A stretch of DNA of 64,000 nucleotides from Chamaea fasciata (GCA_029207755.1 JARCOQ010000002.1:91735087-91799086), one strand, 5' to 3'. Positions 13,581 to 28,374 are shown, numbered from the stretch's first letter. Numbers and translations are program-made. The notes: generated from the sequence alone by a model not told the origin.

Positions 13581-16500
13581 TTTCTTGCCTCTGAGATTTT
13601 AAACACTATAGACAAGCATAAGATGCATGAAATAACCCCTATCCTCTTCTCAACATTGATAGGCTTGTGGTCAGATGGCCTAAGTTCACTTTTGAACACT
13701 GAATCTCAACAGTCAAGAGGAAAACAAAAAAGAATGGTCAGCAATACAAGAAACTTTACCTACAAGTAACAAATGAGACAGCTTTCCCTAGACTGCAACA
13801 GCAAAGACCAGGTAGGGTAAATAGCACAGATACCAGCACAGGAACTTCAGATATGCTGACAAGCTTGCTGGTGGACTGTGGAATCTCCATCATTAGGAGG
13901 TCTTTAGGGGAAAGTCAGACATATCTACGTTGGCAACAATAGCAGAAATGGCATATCTTACAGTTTACTGGGACTTAAACAAGGAAAAAAAGCCCTGTCA
14001 AATCTAGTTAGTGCTTATTAGTTGTACTGTGTACAGAGTCTCCTAGAGATCAAGGCCTGTGTCAGAGACATTTCTATGCACACTGAGTAACAGTTTACTT
14101 GTTTCCTTGCAGTATGCAGTGCAAAGAAACGATAGGCCTTAAGGAGGGAATTGGTGATATTTTCTTAACTAGAGTGGAGAACCTCAGCCACAGTGGTATT
14201 ATCCAAAACACAAGAATCTAGTTCGCAAAAATAGTCAGTACCAAACCCTGGCTCCAAGTTCCCTTAGGTGCCTTCAACTCCCACTTAGTTATTTAGTAAA
14301 TGAGTACTATGACCAAAACTCAGCACACAGTGGATGTAACTCCTTGTCAAATACTTTAAAAAATCTGTTTTACTAAGGAGAACTGAGCTCTTGGGAGATT
14401 TACCTTACATGACTTCCCTTTCAACATACCATGAACCTGAGACTAAGCCAAGAGAGGAAGGAATGTCTCCTGAGAGCCTAAGGCTACAAGCAGGAGAGTT
14501 TGCCTGGAGCTTGCAACACCTCCTGCACCTCATTTCTGCTCTGCCACTGGCCGTGGGCACAGGTGGGACACCCATGCAGTAATAAGTGAACTATCAGAAG
14601 CACATCCAGCTGGGCTGGCTGAGCTCAGTGCTGATTCACTGCATTGGGTAAACTGCGAGCTGTGGGATCAGCTACTGCCTCCGGAGCTGGCAGCCAATTC
14701 AGGAGCAGCGACAGGTTGATATACTGTACATAAGAGGGAAACACTTCTTGGTTTTGGGTTTTTTTTTTTTTTTTGGTAGCAGCTCCTCAAGTACTCATAT
14801 ATTTTGCGAAGTTGATACTGAGGTTTTCCCCTGACAATGTATGTATTGAAGGATCTCGTGTCTGAACAGGCCTGAGAGCTTCAGAATGTAAAAAGTGCAC
14901 TTCTAGTAATAAAACGTAGTATTTATGTGTAGACTAAAGACAATACAGAAATCTAATCTCTTTGGGGAAAAACCCCACACCTATTTCGAAATCAACATTT
15001 CTGATTTTGTTTGTTGAGCATAGATCACTCTAAAGGTGAACTGGTACACTGTACTTATGACTGTTTTTCATCCTGTGTATTCTTGATTTACACACCTTAC
15101 TGAAAAATGTTAAAATTGCTTGATGCTAATAAACTTTGGTTGTTGAGGTTTTTTTGCCTGTTTGTTTTTTGTTCTTGTTATTTTGTTATGTTTTTTCTTC
15201 ATTATGACAAATACAATCTAATTGACAGGAATGGCAAATGAGATCTAGGTGAAATCTAGTGAAAACCATGGGTGAGATGTCCAGCTGATACTAACTGGGG
15301 TAGTTCCATTTTCCTTTTGAAGTTGATGCTGATAGCAGTTTTCCTGTAAGGAAATCTGACTACTCTCTACTGTTATCAGAGAGGCTTCAGAAGAAACGTG
15401 TGGGCAAAGGAATGGGAATGGCAGAGAAAGTACCTACAGGACATCTGACTACCACTGGTCCAAAAATGGGGAAGATACAGTGCAGATGACAGATCGGAGA
15501 GCATTTCATTTCATTTCTTTCCCCACCACGGGCCTTCATCAGTTTTTCTCCAGACCACAGAGAAACCACCAACAGCCACCTGTATACCTCCTAAGCCTCA
15601 TTTCAAGATCCTAAGTGGATGTCAGAAGCCTTTTGTGGCTACTTCTCAGTTTAGGAGTGAATTCAGCAGAGATGAAGGTGGACTGTACAGGAAAGGTCAC
15701 ATGCACAAGTTATATTGAATTCACCTGAGTTTTGGGGCTTTTCACTTAAGAAATCAGAGCAGTCAGTTTTAGCCTAAAGGGGGAGCATGAGCCTAAGTCC
15801 ACAGTAACATGGAATGTCTTTCTTTTCACACTTTTTCTCAGTTTAAGTTCTTGTTCAGTCACACTGCACTGTGTATCCTAAAATCTGGAGAAAATCTGCC
15901 CTATTTTTGACCTGGGAGACCATAAATAAATGTAGGTAATAGCAGAAAATTGCATATTTTTACATATATGATGCAAAATTGTAGCAATACTCTTCCTCAC
16001 TGAAGTGACTTTTTCCCTTAAGCTCTTGAGACCTTTGTACTTACTGAAAATGGCTGTGTGTGTGTGGCACTTTAATGTAATGACATAATCTGTAAGTACA
16101 ATAGTCTAAGTTAAATAATGCTTCCTCACAAAGTTTCAGGCACACAACTAAGGAGTTAAGTAGTTTCCATGTTTGTTTTTCCTGGATCCTGTTCTGAGAC
16201 TATCTTCCATAGCTGGAAAAGGTCAACATCCTACCATTAATACAACATTATTCCCACAAGTTTCTACAACAAAAAAAACTTTTCATAAACAAAAGCCATT
16301 TTTTAATGTGGTGCATCAAGAGCCATGTTTACTTGCACTGTTATTTTGCCAGTACCTTATGGTTTAGAAAAGATAAGGGTATTAACAGAATTTAAAATAC
16401 ATATTTTTTGATCTTATTCCACATTGGGAATGAAAGAAACTGTTACTAAACCGTCCTCCCAACTTCCTCTCTTGAGAGGTCAGATAACTTGGCAATCTAT

Positions 16501-17659
16501 CACTTCTGAAAAAGAAAGTATACATATGTGTATTTGAAGGAGCCAAGACATGTAAAAAAATTTATATACAATCATTCAAGATTTTCTGAACTTTGCTCTG
16601 AAAATAAATAATGCTGACATTAAGAAACCAGTTGGAAGTATTTTATAGTTATTAAAGTAAAGCCTCACAAATCTTTTCATAATCAAAATGCTCAGAGGAA
16701 CTTCTCTGCTTTGACTTAACTCTCTTTGTTCCTTCGCACTGGTTGGCAAACACAGTTCATCTGGGAAATGCACATACGTTTATAGTCTTTCCATTTGTCA
16801 GCTTTCTATAAAACTTCAAGAGTGTTCACAAAAGCAGTACCTAAATACTTGCATGACATCTGGCTAAAATGTAAAAGGAAAAACCACTGAAGAGATGTGA
16901 GTTTTGTTTGTTTGGGTTTTTTCCTTCACATACAGTTTCTAACTGCAGCACCTGTTTGGATTGCTCATTTGTTCCAAATGCATATGATTCACATCCATAC
17001 TTTCCACAGAAACAAAAGTGTAATGTACAATCCAGAACATGGATCCCACTATTTCTTCTCTTTGAACTTCAAATCTAAAGTGGAAAGAATGTATTGGAAT
17101 GATGGTATCTGAATAAGAAGGTGCAGTGCATGGAATTAAATATGTGATAATCCTGAACTCTTTATCACGTAAATTGTTATTATTGGTTAATCTACTTGAT
17201 GTGCCTCTTCCCTATACCATGGCATCAAGCTGGTGCATGCTATCAGTTACCCGTTTTAGATGAGAAATGATCCTGTTGAGTTTCTGACATGAGGGTACAG
17301 GTAGAAATCTGAAAAGCTGAGGCACTCTGTCAGCCTCCTGCACTGCCCACACTGTCAGTGCTGGGTCATGGTATAGGTCTGCCTTGATCTCTGGGTGCAT
17401 CTCCTGGGGATCTCTTTCTTTGAAGGATTCTCTTTCCCCCCCTGCTCCACTAAGGAAAACGATTTTGTGTCAGGGAAGCAACTTTTGACCTTTGCCTGAC
17501 ACTTGAGCAAGATACAAACCTTTGTAAAGTTTCATACACTCAGCAAAGCTTTTCATTTTCAGCAGCTGAAATGTGGGAAGATCCCACGTTTTCTTTAGAG
17601 TGTGCCCAAACCCTCACAGCTCTTTTTCTAGACCAGCCTTTGGGAACAGAGAGAATCCC

Positions 17660-17675
17660 GTGTGTGTGTGTGTGT
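17660..17675. repeat. (GT)8 microsatellite
   Basis: Eight GT units with no interruption, flanked by CCC and CCGTGG. Likely length-polymorphic. Confidence 0.9.
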
Positions 17676-18646
17676 CCGTGGTGCACCTTTGATGACCATT
17701 TGCATGGAGCAGCATCAGCCTCACAGACACCTAGGTGGAAGCCCACTCCCCAAAGCTGAGGAACTTACAGGGAATCATTTCTGCAGCTCTCCTTCCAAAC
17801 CAACCTGGGACGGATCTGGAAACTGAGAGCAGGTTCCCTGTCCCTCCTCAAAAGCATTCAGGCAGCATGGAGCATACACAGGGACACACCAGGCTGGATG
17901 AAGAGGCTGGTGGAGGCTTCCAACTGGAGGTGTCTAACAAACCAGAAGCAAGGTTTCTTTTCATTACTAAAAAAATTTTGGGAATGAGAGTCAGAGAGGA
18001 AAGATGGGCCCTGGTGGCCCAGGATGATGTACCAGCACAAGAAGGGGATGTGCTTTTGAAAATAAATGAACAAAGATGTGCAATGAGTAGAAGAGGGACT
18101 TTGGGGTTAGATGGATGTAGACAGTTATAGTGTTCCAGTACAGAATAATGCATAAAGGGAAGAACAGTTGAAATAGTGGTAATTTTAAGCATCATTTTAT
18201 ACCTAATTCTGGATTACACAAGAGAGGAATTACACAGCATTAATGACTGGACAAGCAAGTCAGGATTCTGTAAGTGAATTTCTGCTTCTATTCATGAGCA
18301 AGTCAGCAGTACCAGGATGCTGCTGCCTGCTGCCTCTTCTGAGGCAAGTGCAGAGAGCAGGTGAAGAACAGGTGGGGATGCAACTTTAGTTGAAAGATAG
18401 TAAATCAAATCATAGGAGTAAGATGAGGTAAATTCCCTTTTCAAAGCTTTCAGAAATGCTCTGTTCAAATTTCTGATTTCTATATTTGTTTAGCTTTCAC
18501 TCAAGGAAGGAATTTTGTTCAGAGTTCTCCATTAAAAGAAGCCTATCAAAAACTCAGGTAACCCATAGCTCAACCATTTTGAATATCAAGAGACACCGCT
18601 TTCACATCCTAAAGATTTGGGTTAAAACCTTGGAAGCAAAAGTGCA

Positions 18647-18676
18647 AGGTGAGATACTATCTGTAGTATCTCACCT
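18647..18676. repeat. Perfect 13-bp inverted repeat with 4-base loop
   Basis: AGGTGAGATACTA at 18647-18659 is exactly complementary to 18664-18676 across the loop TCTG. Outward pairing stops after a mismatch and two further pairs, so the stem is short for a microRNA precursor. Function unknown. Confidence 0.85.
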
Positions 18677-21600
18677 AGCTGAGACATTGAGACATGTAAT
18701 ACCCAGACCAAAGGGAGAGGGGCACAACACAGAAAATAGTCTTGTAATACAGGGATAAAGGTAACAGCATTCTGAAGTGGTTACAAGAACACACTCAGTT
18801 GCACATAACAGAAAGCAAATATGCAGTTCATATTACTCAAGCTCCATATTCACCAGCCACAAAGCAGTAGAAATACATCTCACACTGACAGCAACAAAGG
18901 AGATTACATCACTTCAGGGACACTTCCGACTCTGGCTGTAAGAGAATCTGGAGGAGCACAAGTGTCAGGCTAAAAGCTGGTAAGAGCCAACAGAGCATTA
19001 CAAGCACCATGGCATCACAAAAAGGCACATGCTCTGGACATAGACTAAACTGACCCCAGTTTCAGGGTGATAAACAAAGCAGGGGATTGTTTCACAGCCC
19101 CCATCAGAATCAATTTTTGGCAATTTCATCTGCCTGAATATTCAGAAGTCAGATAGGAAATAAATGAAATTTGTCAGTCGTCAGCTGCCTGATGCTCCTA
19201 CATCCTGGTGTGTTTATGGGTTGTGCAACACTTCCTCTCCCAAGAAAAGAAATACTTGTTTCAAGCATGAAATGCTTTTTCTTCAGTCACTAGTTCTTAA
19301 CAGCAGTTTCTTGCTGAGGTTTTCTTTGCTTTGTCTCTGCTTACCTCATGACATTTTTGTATCTAAATATTAGTGTTTTCTTTGAAAGACTTGCCTTTTG
19401 TTTGGTTTACATATTGCCATGTACACTCCTACAATTTTTCTTTTTGACTACCATCCTCTCCTCCTTCCAGCCCATCCTAACCAACTCAAGGAAACTTCTG
19501 CAAGTTTAGTGATTACACCAAAAGTTTTGTGCCCAGGGAAGGAGGCACTTCTAGGAAGGAAATCTCAATAATATTTTGTTTTGGAGAGTAGTAGATTAGT
19601 ATCTCCAGACAATTTTATCTCAATTCTCCCCTGACAGTCAAATTTAAGCAAAGATGGCTATTTCCTATTTCCATTACAAGAAACTGAAAGGTTCTCACAG
19701 AAGACTAAGCTGGAAGCTTAAGCATTTCCCTCCTGGACCCTCTGGAATGTCTTCGTTACTGCTGTAGTTTTGATTTAAAACACCTGGGTCTTTCCTGGTC
19801 AAACACAACGTAATTTGCCTGTGATGCTTCTGCTTTCTTACAAAACACACTTGAGCCTCTCATGAATTCTTAGATTCTTTGTTAGCTCTTAAAAAGCCAA
19901 AGCTTACTTCTCGACAAATTTCAGTTCTGAAAGCAAATCAGACCAGCAGCTAGAATATGTGATCAAACTAGAACAGCCCTTTCTGCAGGACTTCAACCAG
20001 ATTGTGTCTGGTGGCAATAGTGTGCCAGGTGTCTATTTAGCCAGTATAAGGCTGGGGTAGGATACATCCCACAACTTAGAGAGACCTGCAGCTAAAGGGA
20101 TTAATTTGTAACGTGCATAAAAGGGATCATGTACTTGCTTAAAGACACAGGTAAACTGACAGAGGTTACAAGAACCTAGGAATTACTAGATCCTGTAAAG
20201 AGCGAATTTTGAGGAAGTTCTCCTTGGACTAAACAGCTAGTTAAGGGACAAATTAAAGTCTGACCTGTATTTCACTTAATGATAAGAATAGAATATAATA
20301 CTTGAGACGACATGAGCTGAACAATCTTTTTTTTTGAAAACTGTGGTATATGTTTGAAGAAAAAACCTGCAAGAATAGATGAACAGTTATAAACTGATAC
20401 TAGGCATTGAATTTCATTATGGGAATGCTCTGAACTGAACTGAAAATGAAATAGTACTCCACTGGGTATGGGTAACAGCTAAGCAGCCTCTAACTGCAGA
20501 CACTTCCTGAAATCTTCAACAGAATTTGGTTTAGAGAATTGGGAATATAAAAAAAAAAAAAAAACCCAGTATGAAAGACCTCTTTTTTAAGCAAAGGATT
20601 TACAAGTGGCTGCAAGACTGTTCCAGCAACTGTAAATACATGACAGAGAAGTATGTTTATCCCACAAAAATGAAAAGGACTCCTGTTGATTTAGTACACA
20701 GAGGCAGGAACACATTTAGCTTTACAGTTACGCCTCATTGCAAGGAGGGTTTATTTAGCCAGTTGGTGTTCTGATTTACACCACACAAAACATCTTTGAA
20801 GTCACTTAAGTTATACAACATACATAAATCAGGACAGTTCTCTGTCTAGGACTAAGAATAGGTAGAGAAGGAAAATCCTTACAGGGAAAAAGCAGAACAC
20901 AATGTCTGTGAGGGAAAGAGTAAACAACAGCCCAAACTGCAGCTGTGTAAATGCACCAAGCCACAGACTCAGCTGACAATATGATGTGTATATTTATTTA
21001 TACCAGAGTGTTGGGGCTTTTTTTAAAAAAGTATGCTTACTGAGAATGGTATTTAGTTTTGGTAAACATGAGGGGCCAACTGCCATGCTTAGGCAGGAGA
21101 TGGTGAGATCATAGAGAGGATTTTTGCTGATGAAATGTATACATGACTGATACAATTAGCATTGTCTAGCAGAAAGTATTACTTAATAAAATTATTACTG
21201 TGGCAGCGATGTATAGCCATCTTTGTTGGCTGTAAATGTACTCTACCAGAGAGGGATGTACTCCTGTGGTAATGTGTCCCTCCAGTGAGGACTGGACACA
21301 CTGAGGAGGTAGATGCAGGGGGCAGGAGGGTCTCCAACCCCTGAGGGGGAGCCCCCCCACCCCTCTGCATGTTTCTTGTTCTGCACACCACAAACCACAG
21401 TGGGGCATGGCCTGAAGGGTCCTGCTGAGCTGTCAGTGTTGGCACCTTGGAGCAGTGTCAGGGTCACTTGCAGGGGTAGCCCAGGGACGCTCTGTTTCTT
21501 CCCATGGGTTGTTCCTCATGAAGCAACAGAATCTTCCTTGGCCTGGGTGGTAGTCATGGATCCAGACTAGCCTCAACAGACCCGTTCTCCACTTCCCACG

Positions 21601-24076
21601 TATCTGGAATAGCTTAGGCATCTTTAGAGGTATGACACGAAGGATGTTGGCAGGAGAGGGAAGCCTGTTCTCTAGTTCACTTGACTAAGGTTACCCCTGC
21701 AGATCAGGCCCCAGACATGCCTGATCCCACGGAGCTGCCCTGCACCTTTAACATCACTCCAGCACATACCATTCCCTTCTCCAGAGATGCTTGAGCCATT
21801 GTACCAGATCGAAAATATGCCTCTACATGCCTGACAGGCCCTGAGAAAACAGCTCTAAAAATGCAGGGGTGAGCAGCTCCCTGCTGAGACATTGACTGTG
21901 GCTCTGTGCATAGACCCATCACTGATCTTGGGTCTACAGGTCCACATGGTCTACTTACCCTCCTCTGCATTTTTGCCTGAGGGCATAGGAACAGCTTGTT
22001 TTTTAAGCAGAATTTTCTGTGGTGGCTAAACCTGTATCAGCAGATATATTTCCTGATGACACTTTTCAGATGGCTTTACAGCTCACCAAGTGGCTGTCTT
22101 TCACATGGTTTCTCTCCTCTCTCCAAAGGCTGCTCTGCTGTTTTCCTTGGAGGGGGGTGGTGTGTGTAATATTTTTCTCCCATCTCCTTTGATGATAAAA
22201 CTCTATTCTGCCTCAAGAAAGTTTTTTGGTCTTTTCCCCCCTCCTCCACTGTGCTGAATTCTGGATCTCTCCACCAACTTTCTCTAATTTAAATGCTGTT
22301 GTTTAACTGGACAATCTAACTTCTTCCATTTTACATTTATATTTCATAGTACATCTGCAGCATTTGAGAGTTCACTGCATGGATGTTTCAAACCACACCA
22401 TAGGATCTTGGCAGCTACACATGACCTCAGAGATTTTATACACATATATCTGACGTACAGAGGAAGTAATTAAACCATATGGACCTCTCCTATACAGTAG
22501 GAAGCACAACACAAATCTTCTCACTTGATTTATTATAACCTTATGTCATTTAGCAAAACCAGCTCTGCAGCTGTCTGAAGGAGAGAAGCCAGCTGAGGAG
22601 AGGGAGGACCTGTATGGGGAGCTGTGGCTCAGGCAATCCTGAGCAGCTTTACGTGCCTCCAGCTGTACAGGGCAGTCGAGACCTTGATGGCAGCACCAGG
22701 TATGAGGCAGCAGAGCACAAACTTCCCAGTTTGGTGTGTGAGGTGATGTAACAACAAGAAAAACAAATGGATCTGTCCTCAGCCTGCACATTCACCTCTG
22801 CCTCTGCTCCAGTGGCAGGGGCTAAGGATGAGGAGCTGCAGGGGACAGCAACAGTAACACCCTGCTCACACAGGCAGCCTACCCCTCCTCTGTCCTGCAC
22901 CCTCGCTCTGTCAGGAGGGGTTGAAGGACAAGACTGGGCTCATGTAACCTAACTTGTCCTGTCTACAGGGCACACTGATGGTGGGGGAATGGTCCCATGG
23001 TGAGAAGTTGGTAGTAAATACAAATCAAGTAAAACAGAAGCTGTGAAAAAGGGTGCAAGACAGTGTTACACTGCGTATCTGTGCCAAACACACGAAGGGG
23101 TGTGCTCTGTAATGGAAAGGGGGCAAGTCTCACGGCGGTAAGGGATACTCTGCAGTAGCAGCACAGTCATATTTGAACTGAAGAGTTTCCTGTGGAAAAA
23201 ACATTTTATCCATAAATCTGCATGCCAGTGCATAGCCTCATTAAATACTGGAATAAGGAATATATGTGGGTCCAACACCCCTAGTGTCGTGTGATGCCTT
23301 TGAGCCCGCTGCTGCTGGACTCCCTGTCCACTGGAAAGAAGCTGTCACTGGGCCCCTCTGCATGCTGCTACCTCTGCCACAAACCTGGAAGTGTTAGCAG
23401 TGCTTTTGGCACCATACAAAGAGCCACATGCAAACAGCTCCTGCCCAAGGAGCTCATATCCTAAGACAAGCCCAGACAGCTGCAAAGACCATGGCATCCT
23501 GCATCACAGGAGGGAGACCTCATCTCAGAACCAGCTTCCCTCATTGCTCTTCCAGGCTATCAAAACAGGAAGTCCCTCGTAGGAAGCCTTTAACAGATAA
23601 ATGGTGGTGAAATGGAAAAGGAGACACTGCAGGCTTAAGAGTGGGTAACAGAAAGTTCATAAAAGAAAGAGAAAAGTAGGGGATCTAGAAAGTGAAAAAC
23701 AGCCAAAAGATGATTTATAGAGAAAAAGGGGTATTTGCATCAGAAAAAATAACACAGACAAATCCAAATCTTTGATTGGACAGAAAGATTATACAGGTTG
23801 CCATACTCTGAAAGGAGTGAAACAATTTGGACTGGGGCAAGACAGCAAGTACAACTTTCTTTTTTGCTCTTACACGTATGCTAGACTTTGTCAACAATCT
23901 TGGTTTGCCAACAAATCTGCTTTAAACATGTTTATAAGGACTAATAGCATATCTTTAACCAGTGATACTGTATTTTCAAAAATTAGTTTTGCTAAGTAGT
24001 AAGATAAACAATAGGTAGACATAGAATTTCATTAACAGCCACGACCCATACTGAAAAAAAACTGAACCAAAGCCAC

Positions 24077-24090
24077 AAAAAAACCCCCCA
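24077..24090. repeat. A7C6 homopolymer junction
   Basis: A run of seven A followed directly by six C. It is one of several A-run/C-run junctions in this window. Confidence 0.85.
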
Positions 24091-25084
24091 AAGTGCTTTT
24101 CTTTGGTGGGCATCTATGACAGCAGTAGACAGAAAGGAATTTGATAGACTAATACAGTCTTTTCATAGAAAAATAGTTTTAGCCTGTGGGAGAAAAAATG
24201 CTGCATGGATGCTTTATTTGTTTGGGCTTGCAGCTTTATTCATTGTTTAGAGCTGTTCTCTGTGCCTAAAACACAGACTTCCATCCTTCAAGATCTTCTT
24301 TCTGAATGCTCCCAAAGTTCGTATCTGATGGTCAATGTAAGATATTTTAACATTTGTCATCCTTTTCCAGATAAATGTAATGGAAACACTCAAATACACT
24401 TCAACAGTCTGGTTCATTATGCAAAGACATTGAAGATGATTTGGAAACCTTATGTACAAACTGAAGTTAATAAAGAGCATTTGTTTTTTTAAGTGTCAGA
24501 AAGAAAATGCTGAGAACAGGCTCAGTCTGCCTCAGCAGATACTGTTTGAGATGACAGCCTGCCCATTCCCACATTCCTGGTCTCTCCAGGTCAGACTCAA
24601 AGGATTCCACTAATAGTTTGGTACTTAGCAAAGCAGACAAAAGGAAAATGGGTCAATGTTACTTGCTCCCATGTGACAAAAATACAGAAAATAGAAACAA
24701 GCACCATTTGAGAAATTTGTAAAGCCTCAGACATATGTCATGAGAAACATTTACAATCTCTGGAGTATAATTTAAGTGCTAAAGGATGACCTGGATTATC
24801 CCTCTTGGATTCTTGTGTGAGCTACCCAGTCACAGAGTAAAACCATCATCCACTCGCTGCTCTATCTTTAAACTCCTTCTCACAGTAAGCAGAAATTGCA
24901 AAACTTGGCTAAAAGCACAAATAATATTTTTGTGCAGTAGTTGTACTGTATGACTGCTAGAAGTCAAGGCCTGAAAGTCTAACCAAATGGACAACACATT
25001 TTTCTGAAAACAATCCTGACAGTGCATTTCATTTCCTTAATGAAGTGTAATTAATATGTGAAAACCAAACAAAAAGATCAACGA

Positions 25085-25180
25085 CACAGAATCACAGAAT
25101 ATTCTGACTTGGAAGGGACCGACAAGGATCATTCAGTCCAACTCCTAACTGAATGAATGGTCCATCCAGGGATCCAGGGC
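25085..25180 (-). mobile_element. CR1-like retroposon, 3'-end fragment
   Basis: Starts with ACAGAATCACAGAATATTCT (8-mer repeat tail in reverse complement), followed by TTGGAAGGGACC and ATCATTCAGTCCAACTCCT. This is the layout of a minus-oriented CR1 3' end. It diverges from the other copies in the window and is probably a different subfamily. The far boundary is soft. Confidence 0.8.
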
Positions 25181-28100
25181 ACTATGAGCAACCCGTGGTG
25201 GGAAATTTCCACCCAGATGAGCTGACACACATACATACTGTATGACTGACATAAGGTGACTGTGCTATGCAGACACTATTGATAAATGAGTGGAAAGGTG
25301 ACAGATGAGTAGACACTCATGACATTCCCTAACTTCAGGTAATTATTTTCTAAATGAGGTAAAATATACTTGCAGGATTTCATAGGAAGACGGGAAGGAT
25401 TAAAAACAAACAACAAAACAACAAAAAAACCCCAAAAAAACCCCAGCCATTCAAGAAAAAAGGTATGGCAATATTTTTAAATGGTTGTGAATTGCATCCA
25501 AAGGATTCTTATCTCAGCCCTGGTTATTATCACCAAAGTTGACTTTGCAGTATTCATGTCACAAGTTTCTTTTCTGTTCCTTCTTCACTAGAGTTAACTT
25601 TTCTAGACTTAAATTTTAAGTCTTGTTTTCTGAATTAAAATGGTTATTGATTCCTTACTGTGATTTCTCTTGTATTTTCTCTCCATCTCTCATTCAGATC
25701 TGTAATATGTAGATGTTCAAATACACTCTCAAATACTCCTAAAAATGCTTAAAAATGCCCTCAAAATAAATTCCTGAAGTATCTTCTCAATTTATTAGCA
25801 AACTGCCGTTAGATTTGTTTTCTCAATGAGTGTAACAAGCCCATAAATCAACAGATCACATAGGTAATGCAAAAGGCATCACATAGTGTAATTTCAAATG
25901 GAAGAGCTGAATCTATGAGGCAAATAGTTAATCCAGCATATTGACTTCAGTCATAAGTTTGTTTAAACTGCAACCTTGATGTTCATTTTGATTGATGACA
26001 GTAATTCTTGAGCTTTGCCCAACGCTGTTGAATTGTTTTCTCATCACACCAGCTGAGATTGCAAACATTTCTGATACAAGGTCAGAGAAGTATCTGCACA
26101 GGTCTAACCCTGGGCCTTAGGAGGAAGGTGCAATATCTGCATTAATGCTACATACATACATACACTTACTTTGCTGGAGATAACACATGTCAGTCCAGGG
26201 AAGTTTAAAACTATTAAACTGAAAATGCAAATCAAAAGGTTGAATGTGTCCTTTTGACTATCCTTCATTAAAGTATCATCCTTTTTTCTTTTGTTCTGTA
26301 CAGTTCTGTACAGTTGATTTGAAAAGGCTTTGAAGGAATTTTGCTTTCAGGGCTGCATTAAAAGACAGGGAGTGCAAATTGCTCCCATGGGTTGGGCTTA
26401 AAAAAACCCTTCTATTTCTTTGGTTTACAAATAAATAAAATTTCTATACATTGCTTATGGAATCAAACAGTGTTTCATATCTGACTGAAATAGAAATGTT
26501 CTGCAAAAGAGCAAAAGGGTAACAAGGAGTGAAAAAAACAATTTTTGGTCAATATGCATATTTTGTTTAAAGAAAGTCTCCATTCGAGCTTATTTTATCT
26601 TTTAAACATTCTTTACAATGTTCTGAACATTTACAAATGAAAATGTGATCTCTGTGTGAACATTTATTGCACTCCTGCATATACTGAAACAAAACACCCT
26701 GCTTTGCTTTTTAATATATCTTGCATTTTTTTATTTGAAACAGATTCTGAGGAAGACCTTTCACTGCTTTCCAAATCTCAGATTTTTTGTAGAATGCATA
26801 TATGGGAAGTGGAGCTTTCTTGCTCATGGGAAAATTATCTAATCTCCATCCACCAGTTCAAAAAGATCTCTGATGTTGATTAAACATGTATAAACAGAGC
26901 TTAGGAAAAAAAAAAAAAAAAGGAAACATGCATATTTCACTCAAAAAAATGTCAAGACAAATGTACTAAAGGACAGCAATTAGCAACCTACATAACTATC
27001 CCACTACATGGTCGATTAATTGTCAACATAGCCCAAACAATGCAATGTTCATTAAATAAAACATTAGGTCATAAACTAAGTATCAAGTTTCAGACTAACA
27101 CAAGTTCAAGTTCTGTCAAGAAAACCTGTACACTGCCTCATTTGCTAGTGACCTCAAAAGATTTTGGCCCTATTTGCTGCTAGCAGTTCATGCAATCATA
27201 CACAAGATGTAGGTGCCTATGGAACAGTATCAAGACTTCTGGCATTTGTGTATGCTGGCAAGACCTTGTAGGGCTCAGTTTAAAAAGTATAAACTTAAAC
27301 AAAAGCATGCATTTGAAACCACCCTTGCACACATGTGCAAAAGAAAACTATTAATGTATCTGAAAGCAGAATTTAGTTTCACACTGTTAAACAGTTTTTA
27401 CAGTAATACTTTTCCTGTCTTTTGCCAGTGGAGCTGCTCTCCTCTATTACCTTCACTAGAGCAAAAAAGAAAATTAAATCTTGAAGTACCATACCAGACT
27501 TGATTACAGCACTGAAATAATGAAGAGTGTCATCCTGTCCCGTGTATAGCACTCATTAATACCATAGGCATTTTAAAATCTGTTACCATTACAAACACCT
27601 CCACCAAATACCTTCCCTCAAAAGGCATCTTTTCCTCTGGGAATTTTCCAGACACTTAATCTTGATCTATGAAACAATGTGAGATTTTGAAGCACCAATT
27701 TTTGGTACTTATATCCATTCTGCTGCAGAATCTGACAATACTTCAGAAGATTTGGGATCAAGTTCACTCCTAAAGATTTGTGTGTGGCAAAGACTGGACA
27801 GCAAATAGGACAGTTCCCAAACCATTTCAGTCTTGCTGACCCTCAAAAAAATCCCACAAAACCTTGATGCTGATCTAATAAGTATTTAGGGGTTGTCAGT
27901 CAGAGGGAAGGTGGATAATCAGCCTGGAACAAGGGATCAAATCCCTGATAAACTCTAAGCTCTAGTTGATTATAACATCTGCTTGGTGTGAGGATACTCC
28001 TGGGACAGAGTGAATCTTCCAGGAGAGGGCAAAGCAGGTGATGGCAACAGGAGGTTTGATGAGTTGACACAGAGAATTGGATTTAAAACAGGTGAGAGGA

Positions 28101-28374
28101 CTGAAAGGCCTGCTAAGTGCAAGGGGAGCATAGCCCATGAGATGGCCAGATAGGTATTTATTCTGGTAGAAGAGAGTGGTGACCAGTGGTCACAATTCTG
28201 TATTGTAGCCCTCCTGAGGGAAAGTAGAATGGGTGTGTCCAAGGAGGTAAACTCAAGGCAGCTGTGTGGGAGACTGAGGTCCTTGCCAACTCCATGGAAT
28301 AGGTAAGGTAAATAACACCACTTACAATTGCACTTGACTGGTGCTTGCTTTTGACCAGAGGATGATCAAAAGTT
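25181..28374. other. AT-rich DNA, no gene seen
   Basis: Simple repeats only: an A/C-run tract (25401-25445), a (CATA)n-like stretch near 26147-26165, a duplicated TTCTGTACAG (about 26294-26313) and an A16 run (26906-26921). A TGATTGATGACAG motif lies at 25989-26001. An acceptor-like sequence near 26.74 kb has no matching donor. No gene could be supported. Confidence 0.5.

Larger units (their letters stand above)
13581..25084. other. Non-coding-looking DNA, no gene seen
   Basis: Mostly AT-rich. It includes a T16 run (14759-14774), a (GT)8 microsatellite (17660-17675), a strong hairpin at 18647-18676 and an A16 run followed by CCC (20549-20567). GC-richer patches at 21.2-21.6 and 22.6-22.9 kb open frames on both strands at once, which argues against either being coding. 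No exon could be supported. Confidence 0.5.

Noticed and set aside
26725..26795. Acceptor-like TTTGAAACAG followed by an acidic open stretch
   Set aside because: No donor at the end of the open stretch and no recognisable protein.
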